From the NCBI RefSeq assembly GCF_048773025.1, contig NC_133554.1, forward strand, positions 54,412,769-54,476,768: a DNA stretch of 64,000 nt. Direction: 5' to 3'. Positions 39,401 through 51,400 of the stretch are shown here, piece after piece. This DNA comes from Camelus bactrianus (taxonomy: Eukaryota; Chordata; Mammalia; Artiodactyla; Camelidae). The notes below the pieces were generated by a model. That model did not search any database, was not told the DNA's origin, and saw nothing but the letters and a program-made list of their open reading frames with translations. The translations under genes and the position numbers were made by a program. How positions within the stretch are numbered: position 1 is the first letter of the stretch; each line of letters opens with the position of its first letter.

Positions 39401-42400
39401 AGACAAGAATTTTTAACATCTTAAAGATGAGTAATGAGGAAGGACTTGCCTTCCAGATAGTAAAATGGTACAGCCCATAATAAAGAAACCAGCATGGAAT
39501 TCTAACAAGACTAGACAAACATATCGGTAGAACAGAGTCAATAGTCTAAAAACAAACCTAGTCTATTTAAGAAATTCACAGATAACCATAGAAGACTAAA
39601 AAGATAAGCAGGGAAGGGAAAGTTTAGGACGTAACCCTATCCTGTCAACTCTCAGTATGCTCCATTTAGGTAAATTCAGAGAGATTAAGGAGGTCAGCAT
39701 AAAACAACACAACATTTTTTAAACTGGAAGAAAGTACAAGAGAATCTTTATACAATTCTGGATGACAGGGAGAACTTTCTAAACTTAAAATTAGTGGACT
39801 GACTGCATCACACAAGAAAGAGTCAGTGAATTTGACTATATGTAGCTATACTATATATTGCATATATAGTAGTATATATGCAAATGTAGCTCTTGGAAAA
39901 ACCAATTTTTAAAAAAAGGACTGAGGGGGAGGGTATATACGTCAAGTGGTAGAGTGCATGCTTAGCATGCACAAGGTCCTGGGTTTAATCCTCAGTGCCT
40001 CCGTTAAAAAATTAATAATAAAATAAATAAATAAATAAACCTAACTACCTACTCCCCTGCAAAAAAAAATTTTTTTTAATTTTAAAAAGGACTGAAAAGG
40101 CAAAGAACAGACTGAGAGATATACTTAGAACACATAACACAGAAAAGGCTTAATAGTGGTTCTCTTGATGAAGAGTGTATACAAGAAAAGCGTTAAGACC
40201 CTATTCAGAAAATTGATGAGCAGTAAGAGGAGGCAAGTCACGAAGAGGAAATTCAGTGGATAATAAAACTCAAATATCTAATTTAAGTAATCTAGCAAAT
40301 AAAAAATGTGGAAGACACGCCATTTTTCAGACATCCAACCAACCAAGTTTTAATGACTCACGTTTTGCTGACGTGGACGGGATGGACTGGGCACTCGGAA
40401 AAGCTGCTGGAAGGAATATAACTGATTCAACCATACAGAAAGCAATAAGGTAGTTGTGGGCATCAAACACAGTCATGCCCTTTGCTCCAGTAACTATGCT
40501 TCTAGGATTTGGTCCTCAAAAAATAACCAGAGATGCTAACAAAAAAGTGTGCCCAAAGATTTGTTACCAAATAATTTACAATAGCAATAAGAAAGGAAAC
40601 AAGGTTAACATCCATCAATTAGGAAAATGATAAAGTATATAATGAAATACAATGCACTGATAATTATGCTTAGAAATATTTTTAATTATGAGGAAAATTC
40701 TCGTGTGAAGTGAAAATGAGAGTTTTTTTTAACGTCATGCACAGTAAAATCTCAACTAACTTTTAAAATAGGCATAGAAAAAAAAAGATTAAAAAGAAAT
40801 AAACCAAGATGTTAACAACTGGTTGCCTTGGGCATTAAGGCAGATACAAGGTTCTTTATTTTTACTAATTTCTTCATTTTTTTCCTGTACTTTCCTAAGT
40901 GCCAACAATGAGCATTTATTATTTCCAAATCATAGTGGGGAGAAATAAATGCCTGGATAGGGCTGTTTAATAGTGTGATAGGCAACCTAAACCTCACATG
41001 GCAAAAAAGGAACTTTGCAGATGTAATTAAATTAAGGATCTTGAGATGGAGAGATTATCCTGGATTATCTTGGTGGCCCAATATAATCACAAAGGTCCTT
41101 ATCAGAGGGAGGCAGGAGGGTCAGAGTGAGCAAAAGAGAGGTGACAATGGAGCAGAAGCTGGAGTGATGTAGGGCCACACGCCAAGGAAGGCGGGCAGCC
41201 TCCGGGAGCTGGAAGAGTTGAGGAATCGGATTCTGCCCCCAGAGTCACCAGGAGGCATGCTGCCCTGCTGACTCATCTTAGAATTCTGATCATTAGACTG
41301 TAACATTATAAATGTGTGTTGTTTTAAGCCACTAAGTTAGTAATGTTTCCCAGCAACCCTAGGACTCTGATGTAGACAGCCATTGCATCTTTGGTTGCCA
41401 TGTCTCAACTGAGCATTTAGTATTAGGTCTGCCCCTTTTACTCTCTATCCACTCACATCTTCAACCCTTCCATCCAGGTGCCCACTCCCCATGAACAATG
41501 GCAGAGTACTGCTGTCAGAACCCTCCCGCACAGGGGCAGCCCAGAGCTCCAAGAGGCAGCACCCTCATCATGCATGGTTACTCTCAGCCCAGATGATGGG
41601 GACTAATCCCCGATCAAGTGGAAGCTGAGCCCCAGTGGGGAGGTGACTGGCTCGCGGTCTAACAGTCAGGACTGGACCTGCCTCTAGCACAGCAGGGGAC
41701 GTCAGCTAGTCTGGCTCTGGATCAGCACACTTGCGATCTTGTCCATCTCTGCCACCACTTATGGTGAGGCTTCATTTGGGAAAGGCAGCTGATTTTTCTG
41801 TGAAAAACTTACGGTAATTGAAAGTCTCTCTCTTTTCTCACAGAAAATGAATGCTGTAAAGCTCAGTGGGAACTTCCTGGTTGATTTGTGTGTGTGTGTA
41901 CTTTTAAAACAGTGAACTCTTCAGAAGAGGGAAGCAGTGCTGGTTAAATGTGCTACTTGCAATCAGAATTTCCATGGGAGATGCTGGTGACAGGTGGCAC
42001 AGAAGTTCACACTGGCAACTGGGTTCCTACTAGCACACAGCTGTGTCTGTTCCGCTTCAGAGAAAAATTCCCACTCTGCCTCGAGATCATTCCTAAACCA
42101 AAGCATGCAAGCACACACACCCACACTACCCAAAACTGCTCACCATCAAGTTCCCCTGTTCCCAGGTGTCAGAGGGGAACAAGCAGTCCCTTAAGTGCAT
42201 TCCTTGCTTTTCAGTTTGTCTCCTAACTTCTCACCCAAAGTCTACCTTCTCCGTTTCTACCCCAAAACTCTAGGCTGAGCCACACATCTCTCTCCTCCCC
42301 TAAGACCTTTTCCCCAAATAGTTAATAGTAGCCTCCCAATCGGCCCCAGCAGGCGGTTGCGAAGCGAGTAAGGACGTCACAAGGCCTTTCGGTTCCTTAG

Positions 42401-45400
42401 CCGTACCAAGGCCAAGCTCATTTCCACCACAGAGCCTTTGGGCTTGCTCTTCCTGTGCCTGAAAAGCTGTCTCTGATCTGAAGTGCCTGCTCCTTCTTGT
42501 CTTCCAGGTCTCAGCTCAGATGGCTCCTCCTCAGGGGGCTCCTTGTAAGCCCACCCTGTGGAAGGCACTCCCACCGGCCCGTGAGTCTCCCTCACTGTGT
42601 CAGGGGTCTAGCTCAGCTTTGTTCGCAGCACCTATCACTGCTTGGAAGTATCATTTTCATGTCCATGACTGATGGGATGAATAATCAAATTAGACCACAT
42701 GAAAGAGTCATAGGTCACATCGGGGTGTCTGGTTGCCCTGAATATCCCATTCTGGAGCCTCAGATCCACAGGTGACCACAGAACGGCAAACGCCACCCAG
42801 CAACTTTCCTCAGAACTTGACTGCTCCTGGCTCTTCTCTCTGCTCCTTGATTATTTCCTTATTGAGATATAATTCATATACCATGAAATTCACCCTTTTA
42901 AAGTGTAGAGCTCAGTGGCTTTGTAGAACTTTCACAAAACTATGCAAACGTCACCACCAATTCCTGAACAGTTTCATCAGCCCAGAAAGAAACCCCATAC
43001 TCATCAGTGGTCCCTCTCCCTTACTCCCTCCCCCGGCCCCTGGCAACATAATAATCTACCTTCTGTCCCTATGAATTTACATATTCTAGACATTTCATAT
43101 GGGTGGAATCATACAATGTATGGCCTTTTGTGTCTGGACTCTTTCACTGAGCTTAATGTTTTCCAGGTTCATCCAGGTCATAACATGTGTTAGTATTTCA
43201 TTCCTTTTTATGGCTGAATAGTATTCCATGGTCTGGGTATGCCACATGTTACTTATCCATCCATCGACTGATACACATTTAGATTGTTTCCACTTTTTGG
43301 CTGTTATGAATTATGTTGCCATGAACAGTTGCATACAAGTTTTTCACATGGATAAATGTCTTCACTTCTCTTGGATATATACCTAGGAGTGGAACAGCTA
43401 GGTCATGTGATAACCACCTGTTTAACATTTTCAAGAATGTCAAATTGTTTTCCAAAGTTGCTGCACCATTTTACATTCCCACGGGCAACATCCTCTCCAG
43501 TTAATGTTAAGACTCTCAATTATTCAGTTCTAAGAAAGCGGAACTAGAAAGATTTGGTCAGGGGGCAATCATATTGTTCCCTCTCCGTTAGATGCATTCA
43601 CTCATTCAACTAATACTTACTATTTGTCTAATCTACACCTACTATGGCTGTAGGCACAAAAATCCCAGCCCTCCTGAAATTTACATTCTTTCAAGGCAGG
43701 GAAAGGAAGAGGACAAACAATGGAGAAAAACAATGCAAAAGTATTGCTATTTTAATTGGAGTCATCAATGAAGGCCTCAGTGACAAGGAAAGATGTGAAT
43801 GATATGAGGACTGGAGGCTGTGGCTATCTGAAGAAGAGCGCTATGGGCAGTTTGAACAGCAAGTGCAAAGGCCCTGAGGCAGGAGTGTGTCTGGCATGAT
43901 CAAAGAACATTTAAGAGGCCAGTGTGGCTGGAGTGGGTTGAGCCATGGGGAGCAGAGTAGGAGATTAGAGAAATGATGTGATGAGGGGACCCAGATGGTG
44001 AGCATCTTGTAGCCTCTGTAAGGACTTTGGATTTTCACTCTGAGTAGGATAGGAAGTCATTGGAGGGTTTTGACTAGAGGAGAGAGAGGCTCTGGCTTAC
44101 ATTTTCAAAATATCAGTATGGGATATGAGAGGAGAGACGGATACTCCTAGGTTTTGCCTGATCACCTGAAAAGATGGAGTTGCCGAACACAGGATGGGAG
44201 AGGAAGGGACTTGAGGGGTGAAGATGTGGTCAGGTCATATTTGAAATGTCAACATCTGAGTGAAATTGTCAAATGGACAATTGGATAGAAGATTCTTGAG
44301 TTCAGGGAGATGTCCAGGCTAGGGATACAAAATCAGGAGTCATCTGTATAGAGACGGTATTTAAAGCCAAGAGAGAAGATGAGATCAACAAGAGAGTGAC
44401 TCTAGATAGAGAAGGCGCCCAAACACTGAGCTCTGAGGCCCCCCAGCATCCCTTTAATCAAAATGGTACCCTTCAACTTCAAGTTGACTTCAACCTCCAT
44501 CTCTGTTCACCTCTCAGCCCCTCCTCTCCTCTTCTTCTACCAAGCTTACCTCCTCTTGCCATTTCCGTTTCTTCAGCAACTTCTACTGTTTCCTTCTACC
44601 CCTAAAAGTCTAGAATCACCTCTCTCTCCCCGTCTGCTTCCCTTCCTTCCAGGCCCCCTTCACCCTCACTCCTTCCCCAGAGCCTTCCCTTGCTCATCAC
44701 ACATTCCAGAAGGTGACCATGCTGGAACGAGTATTCACCAGCCCTGCTGAGCAACCAGGGCTCCTCTGCTTTTCCCTGACTAGGGAACCCATCTATGTGC
44801 CCATTTGAATTATCAGCCCCTGGGTGGTCAGGAGTTATGCCTGGTGCTGGTTTCATTATTAAGACCATGCTCCATATTTCTGCGTTGGCAACCATGGGCA
44901 CTGAAACACCGAGTGAGGGAGTGAGTGGATGAAACACAAAGGCTCATGACTGGGAGGAACTACTTAGAAACGGGGTTGGTTTCTCAGTAGGTCACCTTGC
45001 TAGATCCCCTCCCCTACTCCGCCAGCCACTTCCTCCTGCCCAGTAAGCTTTCCCCATGAATGCAGACCCAGGGCCCACTCACCTGAAAGCCAGAGGATGA
45101 GAAGGAAGAGCAGAAGCAGGTGCATCTTCTCTTCACACAGGTCCCCCTTGGTGGAGCCTCTCAGCAAGAACCAACTACAGCCTCCTTCATCTTCCAACCC
45201 TTCTGCTTTCGCTCACTCTCGCTCTTACACTTCCTCCTTCAGTCCCTTCCCACTGGTGAATAACTAAAAGAGGAAGGAAGTGGAACGGGTGAAATTTCAA
45301 TGCAGTTAGCAATGCAAGAAGAAATTATGAATAAATTCTTGAGAAATACCTCCCTGTCCAGAGCCATGGTGGGTTTTCTAAAAGGAGAAACTTTGTGACG

Positions 45401-48400
45401 CCTTCTTGGTCTTGAAGTTTGCCGACCCACCAGGTCCAACCAGCTCTTACTTAAGCCTTCCCCTCTGGTGGGAAGATTGGGTTGGGGGAAACCCGGCTCC
45501 TTCAGAGAGGAAGTGGAGAGCCAAGTCTGATGGACACAATGCCCTATACATGGCACTTCAGGGGTAGTCAAATTCCTAGGAGTCTGGAGGATCAGGAGTT
45601 CACCTGCATTATGAGGGGGCCGAAAGCAGAAGGGTTGGAAGGTGAAGGAGGCTGTAGCCTGTTCTCGCTGACAGGCTCCACCAGAGGAGACAGTCTAGAT
45701 TCCAACTAGACCAGAGATTGGAATGAGGAGTTGAGGGTGATATCAAATCCCAAAATACCTACTAAAAGAAAGGGACTCAAAGAGTAGGGACACGTGCACA
45801 GGGAAGTACTGGTCCAATGGGCAAGAAGGGCCTCTGTCCTGAGAGCAGACCCGAAACTCTGATAACTGTGCCCTAGCTTACACGATGAGAACCCGTGGAT
45901 CTTGACTCCAGCCTGAATCCTCCAGAAACTTGTCGATTATACCTTCCTGAAGAATCCAGCTCATTGTTCATGGCTATTAACCCCTCACCCCTCACCCTCC
46001 AACACACACCTTATAATAACTGCCTGTTGAAGTGGGAAAAAAAGAAACAGCAGCTTGCCCATCTGGCTCCCCTCTTTCTGACAACCTTGTGACCAACTCC
46101 CACTTTTCTCCCTCATCAGAGTCCCAGCAAGGCCTGGGGTAAAGCCCAGAGGTTGGAAAAGGATTGGTTCTTTCTCATATTTTGCTCCTGGATCCACTTT
46201 TGCTGTGTGCCACACACACCCTGTGACATCTTGAGGAGTGAGTGGGTCCCAGGCAGAGACAGAAGCCACTCACATCCTAATCAGGAGTGGGTAGGCATCA
46301 GGAGGGTTATTTGCACAGAAAAACACAGCAGCTGATAAGACAGGGCTTCCCAGGATGTGGCCAGAATCAGCCTCTCACTTTACATATCTCCAGGCCATAA
46401 GGTCAACAGTATGAGGTGAGAGCTAGGTCAGCCCCTGGTCCACACTGCTGAGCAAACCCATCTGTGGCCCATGGCACTGTACAGTTATGCTGAGAGACAT
46501 CAGCCCTCAGCAAACAGGGACACCTGTTTGGCTTCCAGGAGAAATGGCTGAGGAATTAAGCAAGGTGGTGCACCCTGAAACACAAGGGGCAGATGCTTCG
46601 AGAGATACAGGGTAAACTTTCCTTTCTTGGGCACAGGCAGTAAGGCATGAATAGTCTCTGAGCTGCTCAAAGTTCTGCCTGGGGTCCAACCCTCTGATCC
46701 TGGATCAAGAACAGAGATTTCCCCTTTGAATCAAGAAAGGAGAATCCTCAGAGCATCTCTGAGTGATCTCTGTCGAGTCTGTTCCTCCAAACAAGTGCCT
46801 CTGGGGACTGGAGGAGCATCTGGCTATTCTGGGGGTGCTGTGTCCTCAAAGTCCCACAAGAGACCCTCGTCCTTACTTGGCCATTGATATCTGCGTGAGT
46901 CAGTTACCTCAGCGGGCTTCCCTGTCCCCACCTGTGAACAGGGACTAGGTAGATTATCTGAGATGCCCCCTGCCTTGAAGCATCTGTGTGTGCGCGCGCG
47001 CATGCGTGAATGTGAGAGTCCGTGGGCACATGTGTGCGTGCATGTATGAGCATGTGGCGGTCTCTTCGTGTTTGTATGTGGGCCTGTGTGTGGGCGCTAT
47101 GTTACACGTGTGCATTGCACTGTGCATGCTGGTTCTATGTGCACACATGGAGTGTGTGTGTGCTCGTGTATTATGTTGTGTTGATGCAATCACTGGATTC
47201 TGGTTACAAGGAACAAAGACTCGCTCAAGCTACGTCTCTTGGTCATATCAGACTTAACAAATCACAATCTTTTCAGAACCCAATCTGTTCTCAGGTGGAA
47301 GAGCTCCTGTATCGAAAGGGCTGGCTTCGCTGAGCCTCTCCCACTCTGGATTAGAAAGTCCACAAAAAGTCTGTGGCAAGACCCACTTGAGAATTCCAAA
47401 AGCAAAGTCTAAATCAGGTGGAACTGAAGAAAACCAAGGAACTAAGCCTCTCAGGTGACGAACAAGAAGCAGTGTTCAACCAGGCCTCATCAGGACCAGA
47501 GCAGATGGTTGCCCACAATCCAGGCCCCTCGGGACTGAAGGGGCCTCACTCTGGGCTCTGCCACCATGACAGCGGCTCTGCTGTGTCTCCCTTCTTGGCT
47601 CCACTCACCAGGGCTTCTAGCTCCTTGCATCTTTGTGGAAGTGAGGAAGTGAGGCAAATTTTTGCCACGAAGCTGATGGAGCTTAAATGTCAGTGCCCTT
47701 TCCTCCATCAGGCTCCTATATCAAATTTTGTATTCATACTTTGGGGATCCTTTTTTCTTAAAAGGAGCCCCCAACGATGTATAAGCTTCAGGCTTGTGAG
47801 AGATGATCCCACCCTAGATGACTACCCTATAGCTATTTGACTGCAAAGTTCTTCTCACAGAGAGGTAGAGTCTGCCCCATTTCCCCATGAGTTTGGACCA
47901 GACTTGTGGCCTACTCTGCCCAAGAAAATCTAAGTGATGGTGCACCACTTCCAAACCCCAGCCTCTGGAGGCCTCCTGCATCCCCTCTTGTTTCCAGGCA
48001 CCTCTGCTTCTGCCTTGAGAACACATCAGGCTAACCTGTGGCTGGACTGAGAGACACATGCAACAGAGCCAGGCTGCCCTAACCAACAGCCAGCTGACCA
48101 TCAGACTCGCCAGAGAGCCCGTTTGAGGCCAGAAGGAACATCCAGATTAAATTGCCAACTCACAGACTTGTCGCGGGCCACTGAGCTTGGGAGAGTTCAT
48201 GGCAGCATTATTGTGACAATAGAAAACTGAAAGAAGACCCCACAAAAGCTAGACCCTCCCCTACAGCAGCTGCCTCATCCTCCACTCCATGGCTTTGGCT
48301 GCCCCATGACTTCTGTTCACTCAAATCCTCTGTCCTTCTGACTTTCCCTCACAGCTCCTCAAGGATGGCCCCTCCTGCCCTTCCTGTCTCAAGACCCCCA

Positions 48401-51400
48401 CCCTCACTTCTCCCTCTGATGTGGCTCAGATCAGAATAGACCTTGGGCCAATAGAACCATCTGTGGCTTGTGATTCAGAACAAGTTGGTTGAAATTACAA
48501 AAGCAACACATGTTCATTTTAGAAAAATAAATTGTGAAATACAGATAAGGGCAAAAACAAAAAGACTAAATTGCCTTTAATCTCATCACTCTGAGATAAT
48601 CACTTTTAACATCAAGGTTTATACTTCACTCATCCTTTATCTCTTCCTGCAGAAATGCAAGGTTATTCCAGAAATCAGGTGGAGCCACCAATGTAGGAGC
48701 TCATGTCACTCACTGCTCAACAGATTTCTGCCGCAAACAATACTGTCTCCCTTGGGGAAAGATGTCATGTAAAAGACATGTCATCAAGAAGCGTGGTTTT
48801 AAAGCTTTGGAGAGCCAGCTCACATTTCTTTTTGGTGGAAATGCCTCCAAGGACAACAACCACAAACCCCCTCGTGGTCACTTTGGTCTTCCAATCTAAA
48901 AATCTTTTCACAATCCAACGTGTTCACAGATGAAGGAGTTCCTGTATTGAAAGGGCCGGGTTCGTTGGGTCTCTCTCTCCCACTGGGTTAGAAGGTCCAT
49001 GAGCGTTGCATCCCCAGTGGCTAAAACCACATTTGGCACATAGTATATGCTCAACAAGCAATTGATGGAAAATGAATAAACCAATGACCTATTGTTCCTT
49101 CATTGTCATTCTTCCCCTGGCCCTGTAAGCTCTGCTAAGAAACTGTCTAGCACCCAGGAACCAGTCATAAGGCATAATTGTTCTCAGCAACTCTTTTAGA
49201 AACCTTTCCGTTCATGTCGGACCCAATTGTAGTCCATCTTTTCTAGCCACTATGTGCTATGCTCCGTATTTCATGTAGTTATTGCATTGAATCCTCACTA
49301 CAAATCTAGAGGAAAGGCAATGTTATCCCCACTTTTCAGGTAAAGAAATCAAGGCTCAGAGAGCAAGTAATTTGTCCAGGGTCACATGGCTAGTAATCAG
49401 CAAAGTCAGGATTCAACCCTGGGTGCGGCTCATATAAGCATTCCATCCTGCTAAAGAGAGAGAGAAGCCAGCTGCCCTTTGATCCTGGTCAGTGCTGACA
49501 ATGAAGAAACCTGACATCAAAGAGTTAATAAGACAGCGCATTCTTGAGCTGGTTGTCATCCGGGTATCCACTCCAAGGCTGTTTTGAAAACAGCTTCCCC
49601 CAAAATGAAAAAATGCTTTATCGTGAACTGGAAACTGATTTAACAAAGCAAGTAACTGATAACACCAACGCTGAACATTTTCCAGGTCTAATGCCCCTCT
49701 GCTCTGCAGTCTCTGGAATGGGAAATTGAGTCTCTACCAAGCCCTTGTCAGGGAATTCAGGCAGAGGCATTGCTTCTTTTTGAGAAAAACACAGGTCTCC
49801 GAAGAGTGTGTTAACCTGCTGCAAGGATGAGAAGATGAAAAGGCTCTTTGATTTTCAGAACAGAGGGTCTGTCATCTCTGCCACCTGCTCCTCGGATATC
49901 CAAGGTGGTAACGCCTGCTGAAAGCAACAAAACGGATCCGTTGCTGCTCAGACTCCTGCTCAAAGAGCTTGATCTTTTTTTAAGTACCTTTTAGCATGCT
50001 AGATTTACTTGGAAAAATAAAACCAAGCATTTTTTTTAAGCAACAGTTAGGCTAGACACCGGCATTCCTCTTGGCTTTTACCAGAGTTGTCTTATCTCAT
50101 CCATGCTTCCCCAACACGTTACACAGACGCTTTTCTTATCACAAAAGTAATGGGTATTTGTTGATGAGGAATAATAAAATACAGGTGATCACAAAGAGTG
50201 CACTGTAAATAAACCCTAAGCCTGCCCCAGAGACATCCACTGTTAACCACTGTTAAATATATGCATGTGTATCCATGACCAATTTTTTGCTCTTTTTTGT
50301 CAAAAAGCAATTTACTCTAGGTTAAGTAAAGGATCACTCTTTATGACTTTACTTCATCAACTGGTTTATTACATTCTTTAGGGATTTTTAATACAGAAAA
50401 ATACAAAAAGAGAACATGGCCGATAACGCCCAGTCTGAAATAATCCCAGTTAACACTTTATTAAAAAGGTAATGCAAGCAATATTTTTATTAAAAAAAAA
50501 AAAGAAAGAAACAAAACGGAAAGTAAAAGTCCTCTCCAATCCCACCTCACCATCCCCAGAACCTCAAAGGTAACCACTGTCAGCCTCTGTTGCCTCCTTA
50601 AACAAAGTTCATACACAACCAGCATATACACCTAAGTGAAGCCATCATACAAGCAGACCTCTCTGCCCCTTCCTCTTTTGCTTAATAATATAGTTTTTCC
50701 CCAACCACACACACAGATCTACCTCATTCTTTTATCAGTTTCACGATATTGCATTGCATGGATATTCTGGGGTTTATTTACCCGTCCCAACTGCTGAATT
50801 ATTTGCTCCTACAAATACTACAGTGAGCAGCCTTGTGCACTCATCTTGGTGTGCTTTTGCAAGCAAAGCCACAGAACTGCTGAGTCATCCACCTGTTAAA
50901 TCTGTACCCATGGCCATTGGCTACAAAAAAAAAAAAGAGTTGCTGAGTCAAAGGAATTTTCAAGTGTAACTTTGAAAGATATTGTCAGTTGCTCTCCAAA
51001 ATGCGCTGGTGTGTACTCTCACCAATGATGTCTCCATATGTGCCTGCTTCCCCAGGCCTCAGCCAATATTGACCATTATCAAAATTTTATTGAACCATTT
51101 TATTTTATTTTGTATCAGGGTTCTCTAAAAAAAACAGCACCAGTAGGAAATATATATATTAAAGGGAGATTTATTTCAAGGAATTGGTTTATGTTGCTGT
51201 GTGAGCTGGCAAGTCCAAAATCTGTAGGGAAGGCTCACAGATTGGAAATTCTCAGGCAGGAGCTGATGCCGCGATCTTGGGGCAGAATTTCTTTTTTCTC
51301 AGGGAAACCTCAGTTTTGCTCTTAAAGTCTTACAATTAACTGGATAAGGCCCACCCGGATTATTGAAGATTTGACAAGTCAACTGATCAGATGTTAACCA

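Noticed and set aside
45621-45800. First exon of a second, divergent CD300 gene
   Set aside because: The leader copy is not followed by a signal-peptide ATG or donor site, and no second Ig exon is visible to the right; kept only as an inverted repeat.
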